From CAYWMP01 sp964459445 (GTDB lineage: Bacteria > Desulfobacterota > DSM-4660 > Desulfatiglandales > HGW-15): DNA of 64,000 bases. The DNA is taken from contig CAYWMP010000005.1 of the NCBI GenBank assembly GCA_964459445.1, positions 13,331 through 77,330 on the forward strand. The letters run 5' to 3'. The notes beneath the pieces were generated by a model. That model was not told the origin of the DNA. It saw nothing but the letters and a program-made list of their open reading frames with translations, and searched no databases. This document shows positions 24,472 to 33,479 of the stretch, in pieces (within the stretch, counting starts at the first letter, position 1; each line of letters begins with the position of its first letter). The position numbers and the translations under genes are program-made.

Positions 24472-24849
24472 ATGAATGAAAAGAAAACGGTCCTTGTAGT
24501 GGACGACATGCGGCAAATCAGAGATATTCTGCGTTTTAGCCTTCGAAGGGAGGGCTACGATGTTGTTCTGGCCGGGGACGGAATGGAAGCCATTAAATAC
24601 GCCACCAGTAATAAGCCATTGGATCTGATTATTTTGGATATTATGATGCCCAAAATGGATGGTTACGAAGTCATCAAACGGCTCCGGGCCTCGAAAGATA
24701 TGAAACAAATCCCCATTATATTCTTGACTGCGAAAGCCCAAAAAAAAGACATACTAAAAGGAATCGAAGTGGGTGCTAATGATTACGTGGTAAAGCCCTA
24801 TAAATTTGTGGAACTCCAAAGGAAGATTGAGAAGCTGATATCACAATAG
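24472..24849 (+). CDS. Single-domain response regulator
   Basis: 125 residues forming one receiver domain only. Acidic pair DD (about residues 12-13) in VLVVDDM, phospho-acceptor Asp56 in LIILDIMMPKMDG, Thr in FLTAKA and Lys in VVKPYK are all present. The ATG at 24472 has GAGG at good spacing, so the upstream TTG is not used. With no output domain it probably passes a signal by protein contact, perhaps to the adjacent HDOD proteins. Confidence 0.93.
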   Translation: MNEKKTVLVVDDMRQIRDILRFSLRREGYDVVLAGDGMEAIKYATSNKPLDLIILDIMMPKMDGYEVIKRLRASKDMKQIPIIFLTAKAQKKDILKGIEVGANDYVVKPYKFVELQRKIEKLISQ

Positions 24850-24896
24850 GAGATACCTTAGAGGCTCTCAAACACCCTTATTTCCAGGTCCAACCC

Positions 24897-25796
24897 TTGG
24901 CAGAGAATCACACCATACGCAACATTGAGGATAAGATCCAAGACCTTCCCTTGGTGGATGTTGCCGTCCTTGAGATTTTGTCCCTGTTGAATAATCTCGA
25001 CAGTAATTTTCAACAGATCGTTGAGAAGCTTTCTCCGGAAGTTGCGGCCAAGTTTCTCAATATGGCCAATTCGGCCTATTACGGGACCGAGGTAAGAACT
25101 ATTGACTATGCCGTGAGGGTCCTTGGGTATAGCGGGATGAAACAGATTCTCGCCATGTCCGTACTCATTGACCATTTCTCCAAATATTCCGAGAAAACGG
25201 GCTTCAATTTTGATTCATTTCAAAAGAATGCCCAGGCGTGTGCCGTAATCTCCAGGGCATTAGGAGAGATACTTGATTATAGCGATCCAGCCGAGCTGTT
25301 TACGGTATCCATGCTCCATAACATTGGTGAACTGATCATCGCCCTATATTTTGAAGAAGAACAGGAGAAAATCAACGTTCTAAAGTCCTCTGAGAACGTG
25401 ATCCCCTGCGATGCGGAACGAAGGATCATCGGTCTTAGCCATGGCGAAATTGGAGGGCTTGTGTTGAAACGGTTTCAATTGTCTCAAGACATCTGTGACG
25501 CCGTAAAATACCACGATCTTGAGGATCGCATCATACCCGGTGGCTCAAATTTTCAAATGGAGCTTATAACGAAAGTGTCCGCGGCCCTTATGGATAGGGT
25601 AACAGTCTCTGATGACCTCGACCCTTCGGCAATCGCCGACAAACTCAAAGAGACCGTCACCAACGGCAAGGACCTTTGTCGCGAAAAAGAGGACATGGCT
25701 AAGCAGGCCAAGGTTGATGCGGACATATTTCACGAACTGCTGAATAGTTTATCTGCTTTGGTTTATGAAGACCTAAAGCGCATTTTTCCTGAATAA
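24897..25796 (+). CDS. HDOD domain protein
   Basis: 299 residues. The HDOD core is clear (QDLPLVDVAVLEILSLL, LSPEVAAKFLNMANSAYYG, AVRVLGYSGMKQILAMSVLI, SMLHNIGELIIALYF). The HD pair is replaced by HN (LHNIGE), so metal-dependent hydrolysis is unlikely. A C-terminal helical extension follows from about residue 225. The start is uncertain: TTG at 24897 is the best candidate, since the frame is open upstream but offers no ATG. It closes the HDOD signalling operon. Confidence 0.85.
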   Translation: MAENHTIRNIEDKIQDLPLVDVAVLEILSLLNNLDSNFQQIVEKLSPEVAAKFLNMANSAYYGTEVRTIDYAVRVLGYSGMKQILAMSVLIDHFSKYSEKTGFNFDSFQKNAQACAVISRALGEILDYSDPAELFTVSMLHNIGELIIALYFEEEQEKINVLKSSENVIPCDAERRIIGLSHGEIGGLVLKRFQLSQDICDAVKYHDLEDRIIPGGSNFQMELITKVSAALMDRVTVSDDLDPSAIADKLKETVTNGKDLCREKEDMAKQAKVDADIFHELLNSLSALVYEDLKRIFPE

Positions 25797-25934
25797 ACAT
25801 CTTCTCCCCTCCCTTAAACCAAAACTACCACACATTATTCCTTTGCAGACTGTTGTCCAAATTCCTGAACCTGTATCATAAATGGTTCAAAAAATTCGGC
25901 CTTAATGGTATAGAGCCTGAGACCTTTGAAAAAT

Positions 25935-26034
25935 GCCCAATTTTGTTCAAGTTCAAGGAAGGTGAAGATTTTAACCACAGGAATACATTGAGTATTTTGA
26001 GGATTGAAATTTGAGCCTGACACGGAAATTGGGC
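25935..26034. repeat. Palindrome-ended dispersed repeat, family 1 copy 1
   Basis: A 100-base element ends in GCCCAATTT and AAATTGGGC. Its core TTTTAACCACAGGAATACA and GTATTTTGAGGATT recurs at 49671-49848. Outside the ends, GAGCCTGAGACC (about 25915) and GGTCTCAG (about 26051) extend the inverted symmetry. It lies between the HDOD operon and the decarboxylase gene, whose start codon is about 50 bases beyond it. Confidence 0.75.
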
Positions 26035-26085
26035 AAAAGGGGACGTTTTACAGAGGTCTCAGCCTTTGTTCAGGAGGTTCGTGCT

Positions 26086-27528
26086 ATGCAGATATCCAAA
26101 AGGGGATTGAAAAAAGAAGAGATATTCGAGAGGTTAGAGTCTTTTCGTTCAAAGGACTTTAATTGGCGATCAGGAAAAGGGTTTGGGTATATCGTCGATC
26201 CCGGCAAAGAGGCCATGGAGGTGGGCAAGGAGGCCTATTCCCTGTTCCTCACGGAGAACGGTTTGGACTTCACGGTTTTTCCAAGCCTCCTTCGTCTTGA
26301 GAATGAACTTGTGGCCATGGCCGCCCAACATCTGGGTGGCGATGAAAACGTTGTCGGGAACTTCACATCCGGCGGTACCGAAAGCATCATCCTCGCCGTA
26401 AAGGCGGCCAGGGATTACTGTCGCAAACACAAACCCGAAATCCGGCAACCTGAAATGATCCTGCCTTCTACGGCCCATGCCGCCTTTCATAAGTCGGCCC
26501 AGTATTTACAAATCAAGGCGATTCAGGTTTCGGTAAATCCTGAAACCTTTAGGGCCGATCCCGCGCTCGTAAAAGACGCCATCACCCCGAACACGATACT
26601 CCTTGTGGGATCTGCGCCATCCTATGCCCATGGCGTCGTTGACCCCATCAGGGATTTGGGAGAATTGGCCGTGGAGAACAATCTTTTGTTCCACTGCGAT
26701 GCTTGTGTGGGTGGCTTCATGCTGCCATACTTCAAAAGATTGGGCGCGCCCGCGCCGGATTTCGATTTGAGTGTTGCCGGGGTGACCTCCATTAGCATGG
26801 ACCTTCATAAATATGCCTACACGCCCAAGGGCGCCTCCCTGGTGCTCTATCGCAACAAAGACCTTCGAAAGCATCAAATCTTCGCCTGCTCCCAGTGGAC
26901 CGGTTACACGATGATCAATAATGCCGTTCAAAGCAGCAAATCGGGAGGGCCTATGGCCGCTGCCTGGGCGGTACTCAACTTCATAGGAGATGGTGGCTAC
27001 CTGGAAATTGCCAAGAAGAAACTCGATGCCACCCGCCGTATCGTGGAAGGTCTAAAAGGGATAAAAGACCTGCGTCTCATGACAGAACCGGACATGAGTC
27101 TGTTGTCTTTTACGTCAGACACGGTCAACGTTTTTCATATCATTGACGAGATGAACAGCCGGGGATGGTACATTCAACCCGCACTCACCTTCGACAACTC
27201 AAAGGAAAACATCCACCTATCAATCACTGTATCCAATGTGGAATGGGTAGAGAACTTTCTGGCCGATCTGGAGCAATGCGTAGACAAGGCCAAGTCTATG
27301 GAATCGGGACAGCTCGCAGCCGCCCTTGGCGCAGGACTCCCCGCGATGGATGCCTCTGACATCCCTGATGAAACCGTCGCGCAGATGTTGGGCATGGCAG
27401 GGGTGCAAAATGGGCTGCTGCCCGATAGAATGGCCGAAATCAATGAGGTTCTCAATATCCTCCCCCCAGCCTTTCGTGAAAGGCTTTTGGTTGAATTCGT
27501 CAACGATCTCTTTCGGCATCGTGAATAA
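26086..27528 (+). CDS. PLP-dependent group II decarboxylase / sphingosine-1-phosphate-lyase-like enzyme
   Basis: 480 residues, cytoplasmic. A fold-type I PLP enzyme: GNFTSGGTESIILAVKAARDY binds the phosphate, STAHAAFHKSAQYL is the PLP ring-stacking His region, HCDACVGGFMLPYF has the pyridine-binding Asp, and the Schiff-base lysine is in SMDLHKYAYTPKG. The motif set fits the lyase/decarboxylase branch that includes glutamate decarboxylase, tyrosine decarboxylase and sphingosine-1-phosphate lyase. The substrate is not determined. The ATG at 26086 follows CAGGAGG at ideal spacing. A GltS-type carrier follows 55 bases downstream and suggests an amino-acid substrate. Confidence 0.85.
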   Translation: MQISKRGLKKEEIFERLESFRSKDFNWRSGKGFGYIVDPGKEAMEVGKEAYSLFLTENGLDFTVFPSLLRLENELVAMAAQHLGGDENVVGNFTSGGTESIILAVKAARDYCRKHKPEIRQPEMILPSTAHAAFHKSAQYLQIKAIQVSVNPETFRADPALVKDAITPNTILLVGSAPSYAHGVVDPIRDLGELAVENNLLFHCDACVGGFMLPYFKRLGAPAPDFDLSVAGVTSISMDLHKYAYTPKGASLVLYRNKDLRKHQIFACSQWTGYTMINNAVQSSKSGGPMAAAWAVLNFIGDGGYLEIAKKKLDATRRIVEGLKGIKDLRLMTEPDMSLLSFTSDTVNVFHIIDEMNSRGWYIQPALTFDNSKENIHLSITVSNVEWVENFLADLEQCVDKAKSMESGQLAAALGAGLPAMDASDIPDETVAQMLGMAGVQNGLLPDRMAEINEVLNILPPAFRERLLVEFVNDLFRHRE

Positions 27529-27583
27529 AGGGCAAAATGCCGAGCCCCACAAACCACATCTCTCATAGATTGGAGGAACTAAC

Positions 27584-28948
27584 ATGGACACCCCCTTTCC
27601 CTTCGAACCGCTGCTCGTTTTCGGCTTTCTTTCCATCATGCTCCTCCTGGGCGTTTTCCTCCGGGTAAAGATCGGCATTTTCCAGAAATACCTCTTTCCC
27701 AGTTGCCTCATTGGCGGGGTCCTGGGCTTGTTGCTCATTAACACGGGGCTCGTCCCCCTTGAAGTCTCCAACCTTGAAACCTTTGCCTATCATTTTTTCA
27801 ACCTCTCCTTTATTTCGGTCGGTTTGACCCGGGACAATGACGCACAAGGTAAACAAGCTTCCGGGAAAGAGATGCTGAAAGGACCTTCATGGATGGCCCT
27901 TGTGCAGGGGGTGACATTTCCTATACAGGCGGCACTTGGGGGTCTGCTTATCATCCTTCTGGGGTTCTTGGGATTCAAACTTTTCCCTACCTTCGGTTTC
28001 CTTGCCCCTCTCGGTTTTAACGAAGGACCCGGCCAGGCATTGTCATTTGGCAAGGTTTGGGAGGGTCTTGGTTTCGAACATGGTGCAACGATTGGGCTTG
28101 CCTTTGCCGCCATCGGCTTTTTCTTTTCCTTTTTCGTAGGAGTACCCCTCGCTAACTGGGGGATCAGAAAGGGTTATTCGGTCTACGCGCCCAAGTCCTT
28201 GCCGCAGGATGTACTGACCGGCATTGTTCCGAAAACCCAAAAAGGGGTATCCGCGGGGGAGCTCACCATGCATTCCGGGAACATCGAAACCCTCGCCTTT
28301 CAAATGGCCCTTATCGGATTTATTTATGTGATCACATATCTGTTTGTTAAGGTCCTCGGGATGGCCTTTTCGCCGGATGTGGCTAAGATGTTGTGGGGTT
28401 TCTTCTTTTTCTTTGGCTTGGGCGCAGCCATCCTTTTGAGTTTGCTTCTGAAAAAGATAGGGCTTAATCACCTGGTCAACCCGGGCGTCCAAAGGAGGAT
28501 TACCGGGTGGGCCGTCGATTTCCTGATTGTGGCCACGGTGGCTTCCATACAGACACTGGTAATATGGAAGTATTTGCTTCCAATCCTGATCATTGCCCTC
28601 AGTAACGGATTGGTCACCACCCTTGTTGTCATCTATCTTGGAAAGAGAGTCTGGTCTTTCAATCTTGAGAGAATGGTTGCCATATACGGGACTGTGACGG
28701 GAACCGTTTCTTCGGGACTCTTGTTGCTCCGGATTGTGGATCCGGATTTTAAGACACCGGTGGCGGTCGAAATCGGTGTGATGAACATTTTTGTGCTGCC
28801 CATCATCGGAATTTGCACCATCCTTGTGAATGCGCCCCTCTGGTGGAATTGGGGGCTTGGGATGACGGTCCTGGTTTATGTGGGCATCATGTCCATATCC
28901 CTGGTGCTTTTGAAACTCCTCGGATTGTGGGGGAAATCTAGGCTTTAG
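27584..28948 (+). CDS. Sodium/glutamate symporter family (GltS-like) carrier
   Basis: 454 residues with about ten to twelve hydrophobic spans. Repeated motifs of the family are recognisable: FLFPSCLIGGVLGLLL near the N-terminus, the re-entrant-loop-like GFNEGPGQALSFGKVWEGLGFEHGATIGLAFAAIG, and the second-half counterpart MVAIYGTVTGTVSSGLLLLRIVDP. The paralogous halves are typical of ESS-family carriers. It follows the PLP decarboxylase closely (GGAGG before ATG 27584) and probably supplies its substrate. Its 3' end overlaps that of the convergent kinase gene by 11 bases. Confidence 0.85.
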   Translation: MDTPFPFEPLLVFGFLSIMLLLGVFLRVKIGIFQKYLFPSCLIGGVLGLLLINTGLVPLEVSNLETFAYHFFNLSFISVGLTRDNDAQGKQASGKEMLKGPSWMALVQGVTFPIQAALGGLLIILLGFLGFKLFPTFGFLAPLGFNEGPGQALSFGKVWEGLGFEHGATIGLAFAAIGFFFSFFVGVPLANWGIRKGYSVYAPKSLPQDVLTGIVPKTQKGVSAGELTMHSGNIETLAFQMALIGFIYVITYLFVKVLGMAFSPDVAKMLWGFFFFFGLGAAILLSLLLKKIGLNHLVNPGVQRRITGWAVDFLIVATVASIQTLVIWKYLLPILIIALSNGLVTTLVVIYLGKRVWSFNLERMVAIYGTVTGTVSSGLLLLRIVDPDFKTPVAVEIGVMNIFVLPIIGICTILVNAPLWWNWGLGMTVLVYVGIMSISLVLLKLLGLWGKSRL

Positions 28949-31493
28949 CGGCGTAGACCTGGGGGGGTTGATCCTGACCGTTTTCTGATAAGGAAGATGG
29001 CATTATCCATTTATCAACCATGGCCAGCAGTTGCTTTCTTCTGAGGGGTTTTGATATATAGTCGCCCATGCCCGCTTCAATGCATTTCTCCTTGTAGCCC
29101 TTGATGGCGTGTGCCGTCATGGCGATGATTGGAATCCGGGCAAGTCTTTTCAACGTCTTTTCATCGCCTTTCTGACTGAACTTTTCTTCCAGTGCCCTAA
29201 TCTGTCTGGTTGCCTCATATCCGTCCATGTTTGGCATCTGTATATCCATCAATATCATATCGTACTGTTTCCGCTTAAAAACCTCGACCGCCTGATCACC
29301 GTTTTCAGCAAGGTCAACCTGATACCCTGCGCCTTGGAGGTGTCTCAGGGCCACCTGTTGATTGGTGGGGTAATCTTCGGCCAGAAAGATCTGAGCGTTT
29401 CTTCTATTCTCTTCAGCCAATGAGTGCCTGGTTACCAGATCTGAAATCGTCTCGGATTCATCATTCTTTGCGAGCCCAAGGACAGACTCGACCGCCTTTT
29501 TAAGGTCGATCTGCTTCATGGGCTTGGTCAAATACCCCTGAATGCCGATTTCTTTACAGCAACTCCCATCTCCAAATTTTCCGGCCGAAGTCAGCATGAT
29601 GATCGGTATGCTGTTTAGCGGTTCTTCGGTCCTGATCTCCCTCGCAAGATCAAAGCCGTCCATTTCGGGCATTTGAGAATCCGTAATTACAAGGTCAAAG
29701 GATTTACCCGATGCAACAGATTCCCTCACAAGAGAAAGTCCTTCTTTTCCACCTGCGGCTTCTACCGTCTTGCATCCCCAGTGCCCTAGATATTCTTTCA
29801 AAATGAACCTGTTCGTCCTATTATCGTCAACCACCAATACCTTTAATCCATCCAGATCCAATTTGATTATCGAGGCCCTTTGTCTTGTTTCTTCTTGTTT
29901 TGTGAAGAAAGCCGTAAACCAAAAGGTGCTTCCTTTTCCCGCTTCGCTTTCAAGCCCCATTTCACCTTCCATAAGCTCAGCCAATTGTTTTGATATGGTG
30001 GTTCCAAGCCCGGTTCCACCATATTTACGGCTCGTTGTTCCATCTGCCTGGGTGAAGCTCTCGAAAATCATGGGTTGCTTTTCTTTTGGTATACCTATGC
30101 CCGTGTCCTTCACTGAGAACCGCATCCTGATACGGTCTCCGAGATTTTCCACTGGCGCCGCCTTTAGGAAGATTTCTCCCTGTTTTGTAAACTTCAGGGC
30201 ATTGTCTATGAGGTTTTTCAGTATCTGCCTGAGGCGTCCTGGATCGCCGATAAGCTCCGTTTGAACATCCGGAGGCAAATAGGAAATAAATTCAATTCCT
30301 TTTTGTTTTGCCCTATGGGCAACGCTGTTTGACACATCCTCAATGAGATACCACAAATCAAAGGGAATCGTTTCGAGATCAACCTTTCCTGCTTCAATCT
30401 TGGAAACATCGAGTATGTCATTAATCACCCCGAGTAATGAGTTGGCTTCTGAATTGATCGTGTGGAAAATATTCTTTTGCTCGTCATCCAGCTCTGTATC
30501 CATGGCCAGTTCGGCCATGCCGATGATGCCGTTCAGGGGGGTTCTAATTTCGTGGCTCATGTTGGCCAGAAAATCGCTTTTGGCCTGATTGGCCTCTTCA
30601 GCCTCAAGGGAAGCCTTCTTTAATTCTTCTTCGGTTCTTTTCCGTTCCGCGATTTCGAAACGAAGCTCCTTATTGGTTTTGCCAAGTTCCGCTGTCCTTT
30701 CTTCGACCCGGATCTCCAATTCCTCTTTTGACTTTTTTAATGCCTCTTCGGTCTGTTTCAGGCCGTCTATCATCCTATTGAAAGATTGACTGAGAAGACC
30801 CACCTCATCCTTTGAATGGACATCGACGCTATGGGTCCAGTTCCCGTCCGTAACGATTTTGGCAGCCTTTGATAGGTTGATAAGAGGCCTGGAAATCGAT
30901 CTCGAAAGAAAAAACGAAACGATGATGGCCAGTAAGAGAATTATGCCTCCCCACATGGCATTGTAGCGTATCAATGAGGTAAGAGCTTTCCTGATGCGAT
31001 CCATGGATAGTCCCAAGAAAATAAACCATTTATCCTTCCCGATTGCAATCGGATGGATCAACAGAATTCCCTTCTCCCCGGTTTCATTGAAAAAATGATC
31101 CTCAAACACCGTTTCCTTATCAACCAAGAGGGATGAATCGACGATGTATCCATATTGATTCTTGTCGTCCGCAAGATAAACTTCCCCATTCGGCTTTACT
31201 ATTTTTGCGCTGATGACTTCGCCTCCGGTCGATTGAGCCGTCTCCTGGAGAAGTTTCTCTACAAAGATCCAGTTCAGCGACCAGAAAGCACTTTCCGTCC
31301 CAGAAGCGAGGTGTTTGGCCAAGGTCTTTCCCGTTTGAACCATACCCTCCTTATGGACCTTGAATTCGGTCTTCACAGAAAAATAGGTGTTTATGCCAAC
31401 CGCTACAAAAACCGCCATGATCACATGGAGCATAATCTTGTGAAGAATCGAGATCCTGATGTGTAAATTATCCTCTTTTGCCTGTTCCTGCAT
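28938..31493 (-). CDS. Membrane-bound hybrid histidine kinase with two receiver domains
   Basis: 851 residues. A transmembrane helix near 18-38, a periplasmic sensor domain of about 130 residues, a second helix near 182-200 and a HAMP segment precede a coiled coil. Then come HisKA with His314 in ANMSHEIRTPLNG, HATPase_c (NLIDNALKFT, DTGIGIPKEK, GGTGLGTTISKQL; the G2 box has T where L is usual), receiver 1 (VITDSQMPEMDGF) and receiver 2 (ILMDIQMPNMDGYE). This BarA/TorS-like order usually feeds a separate Hpt protein, and none is encoded nearby. AAAGGG precedes the ATG at 31493. The signal is unknown. Confidence 0.92.
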   Translation of the reverse strand: MQEQAKEDNLHIRISILHKIMLHVIMAVFVAVGINTYFSVKTEFKVHKEGMVQTGKTLAKHLASGTESAFWSLNWIFVEKLLQETAQSTGGEVISAKIVKPNGEVYLADDKNQYGYIVDSSLLVDKETVFEDHFFNETGEKGILLIHPIAIGKDKWFIFLGLSMDRIRKALTSLIRYNAMWGGIILLLAIIVSFFLSRSISRPLINLSKAAKIVTDGNWTHSVDVHSKDEVGLLSQSFNRMIDGLKQTEEALKKSKEELEIRVEERTAELGKTNKELRFEIAERKRTEEELKKASLEAEEANQAKSDFLANMSHEIRTPLNGIIGMAELAMDTELDDEQKNIFHTINSEANSLLGVINDILDVSKIEAGKVDLETIPFDLWYLIEDVSNSVAHRAKQKGIEFISYLPPDVQTELIGDPGRLRQILKNLIDNALKFTKQGEIFLKAAPVENLGDRIRMRFSVKDTGIGIPKEKQPMIFESFTQADGTTSRKYGGTGLGTTISKQLAELMEGEMGLESEAGKGSTFWFTAFFTKQEETRQRASIIKLDLDGLKVLVVDDNRTNRFILKEYLGHWGCKTVEAAGGKEGLSLVRESVASGKSFDLVITDSQMPEMDGFDLAREIRTEEPLNSIPIIMLTSAGKFGDGSCCKEIGIQGYLTKPMKQIDLKKAVESVLGLAKNDESETISDLVTRHSLAEENRRNAQIFLAEDYPTNQQVALRHLQGAGYQVDLAENGDQAVEVFKRKQYDMILMDIQMPNMDGYEATRQIRALEEKFSQKGDEKTLKRLARIPIIAMTAHAIKGYKEKCIEAGMGDYISKPLRRKQLLAMVDKWIMPSSLSENGQDQPPQVYAAKA

Positions 31494-31512
31494 GATCCCT
31501 TTCCTGAGACTT

Positions 31513-32379
31513 CTACACTTCGATGGGCGTCCCCGGATTGATATCTATGACATTGACCTTGGATGCCATTTTCCGAACCTGCTTTTTAAAACCCTCACTG
31601 TCCTGCACAAGTACCGGGAAAGTGCCGTAGTGTTCCGGGATTACCGTCTTGGGTCTGATGAGTTTACATGCATAGGCCGCTTCATCGGGCCCCATCGTGA
31701 ACACCCCTCCAATGGGTAAAATGGCAATGTCGGGTTGATAGAAGTCACCGATAATCGATTTCATATCTCCCATGAGGGAGGTGTCTCCCGAATGATACAA
31801 CTTCAGACCGTTCTCAAACTCAATGATATAGCCCACGGCCTCCCCCACAAAACGGTTGGTTCCCTGAAAACCGGTCAACTGTGCGCCCGCAGAGTGAAAG
31901 GCCTCGACCATGGTGATCTTTATCCCCTCAAAATCGGATGTGCATCCCTTGTTGCCCAGATTAAAGGTTTGACAATTTGCCTCCGGGACTTCAGATTTGA
32001 TAAAAAAGTTGAGTTCCCAGGGCGCAATGATTTTGGGATTATAGGTGCTCACAAGGACCTTGGCATCTTCGATCATAAAGTGGTCCACATGACCGTGCGT
32101 CCACAAAATGAAATCGACCTTTCCGAAGCTTCCATCTTTTCTGTACTTGCCCGGGCATTTGGGATTCGTGCTGATCCAGGGATCAAAAAGGATCCTTTTT
32201 CCCGTGCATGAGATAAACAGAAAACTGCCGTGCCCCAACCATTCGACGCCCACCTTGCCTTCTTTAACCGGCGCCTTTTTGGCCGCGTGCACTTCGGGAT
32301 TTTTCATCATGCCATGCAAGCCTAACACCCCGATGGCAGCGCCTACGCCTTTAAAAAACTCCCGTCTGGATAAAGCCAT
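31513..32379 (-). CDS. Tat-exported metallo-beta-lactamase-fold hydrolase (UlaG/UPF0173-like)
   Basis: 288 residues. The N-terminus MALSRREFFKGVGAAIGVLGL is a twin-arginine signal. The hydrolase fold starts at VEWLGHGSFLF. The metal motif is present as WTHGHVDHF, followed by a distal EAFHS and YHSGDTSLMG, then VIPEHYGTFPV. The family includes L-ascorbate-6-phosphate lactonase and many unassigned metal-dependent hydrolases. Export to the periplasm is unusual for the UPF0173 branch, and the substrate is unknown. It lies 20 bp upstream of the hybrid kinase on the same strand. Confidence 0.88.
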   Translation of the reverse strand: MALSRREFFKGVGAAIGVLGLHGMMKNPEVHAAKKAPVKEGKVGVEWLGHGSFLFISCTGKRILFDPWISTNPKCPGKYRKDGSFGKVDFILWTHGHVDHFMIEDAKVLVSTYNPKIIAPWELNFFIKSEVPEANCQTFNLGNKGCTSDFEGIKITMVEAFHSAGAQLTGFQGTNRFVGEAVGYIIEFENGLKLYHSGDTSLMGDMKSIIGDFYQPDIAILPIGGVFTMGPDEAAYACKLIRPKTVIPEHYGTFPVLVQDSEGFKKQVRKMASKVNVIDINPGTPIEV

Positions 32380-32722
32380 TTCTTAATTCCTCCCCTATCT
32401 AGGATTTATTTTTTCTTTCAGCCTAATATAGTTTTGGACCCGAAAACCGAGGCCCCCACCATTCCTATTAATCATCTCCTGATTTCCGCTACCACTTTGT
32501 TCCATAAAACTGATAATAAGTTACCGTTTTATAAGCAGATTTCATGCCAAAGCATCCCTTGACCTATTCTTCAGTGATTGTGTGCACTTGAAGGTGGGAT
32601 CAGATAGATTTCTACAAAATTAGGGGGGGTAAATCTGGCGTGAGTGTCTTAAAGCGTCATATTTCTAACTCCCTGCCGGAAATCTCCGATATTTTCCGGA
32701 AATTGATTTGTGATTTTTCTCC
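32380..32722. other. Intergenic region upstream of the TetR promoter
   Basis: No coding frame with a ribosome binding site is seen. The region probably carries the promoter of the minus-strand hydrolase gene, but no near-consensus boxes stood out. Confidence 0.3.
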
Positions 32723-32751
32723 TTGACAACTCACCTTTCTACTATTATTAT
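32723..32751 (+). promoter_or_regulatory. Sigma-70 promoter of the TetR export operon
   Basis: TTGACA at 32723-32728, 17 bases, TATTAT at 32746-32751. It lies directly upstream of the first operator-like site. Confidence 0.65.
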
Positions 32752-32757
32752 ATGACT

Positions 32758-32771
32758 GACCAGTCGGTCGG
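32758..32771. promoter_or_regulatory. Operator-like site 1 of the TetR gene
   Basis: GACC-AGTC-GGTCGG, immediately after the -10 box and so covering the start of transcription. The same pattern GACC-N4-GGTCGG recurs at 32822-32835. The GACC/GGTC inverted half-sites fit a homodimeric TetR repressor. Confidence 0.5.
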
Positions 32772-32821
32772 ATTTTATTATTATTTATTATTGATTATAC
32801 AAAAAATAAATAATGTAATAT

Positions 32822-32835
32822 GACCAATGGGTCGG
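32822..32835. promoter_or_regulatory. Operator-like site 2 of the TetR gene
   Basis: GACC-AATG-GGTCGG, 64 bases after site 1 and just before the preferred TetR start at 32844. Ten of ten fixed positions agree with site 1. Confidence 0.5.
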
Positions 32836-32843
32836 AATTATCT

Positions 32844-33479
32844 ATGAACTTGATTTCTAATTTAGCCAACAGGAATGACAAAAAAACACTTATTCTAAAA
32901 GCTGCCGCCAAGGTGTTCGCTCGAAAGGGTTTTTTTGGAACCGTCGTTGCGGATATAGCCCTGGAAGCGAAAATCGGTAAGGGTACGATTTACGGATATT
33001 TTAAAAGCAAAGAGGACCTTTTCTTCGCTGTATTCGAGCGTCTCGTGGATGAATCCGGGTCAAAAGCAAAGATCGGGCTCTCAGCTTTGAGCGGACCCGC
33101 CTCGGAACGGCTAAGGGCTCTCGGTGAAACACTCATGAAATCCTGGATCGACATGTTGGATCTTTTCTCCCTTATGATGGAATTCTGGTCGGCATCCCAC
33201 TCATCACAAATGCGCGAACGATTCAAAGGAGCCTTTAGGAACGGTTATGCTGAGTTCCGTGGATTGGTTTCGAGTCTGATCCGGGAGGGAATCGAACAGG
33301 GTGAATTCAGATCCGATGTGAACCCGGAATCTACTGCAGCGGCCCTGGTTGGCACCTGGGATGCCCTACTTCTTCAGGCGTGGTTTGATGAACGCTTTGA
33401 TCCGCTGGCCGCCTCAAGGGATTTTGTAACCGTTGTCCTCAGGGGCCTGTCTAAAGAGGAACAAACCAATGTCTCATAA
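32844..33479 (+). CDS. TetR family transcriptional regulator
   Basis: 211 residues. The N-terminal helix-turn-helix is typical: ILKAAAKVFARKGFFGTVVADIALEAKIGKGTIYGYFKSKEDLFFAVFE. The C-terminal ligand/dimer domain has a WSASHSSQMRERFKGAFRNGY helix that resembles AcrR-type and fatty-acid-type TetR proteins. I prefer the ATG at 32844 because the upstream ATG at 32820 overlaps operator 2 and lacks a ribosome binding site. It probably represses its own operon, which runs through the barrel gene at 39161. The ligand may be a lipid or a drug-like hydrophobic compound. Confidence 0.9.
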   Translation: MNLISNLANRNDKKTLILKAAAKVFARKGFFGTVVADIALEAKIGKGTIYGYFKSKEDLFFAVFERLVDESGSKAKIGLSALSGPASERLRALGETLMKSWIDMLDLFSLMMEFWSASHSSQMRERFKGAFRNGYAEFRGLVSSLIREGIEQGEFRSDVNPESTAAALVGTWDALLLQAWFDERFDPLAASRDFVTVVLRGLSKEEQTNVS

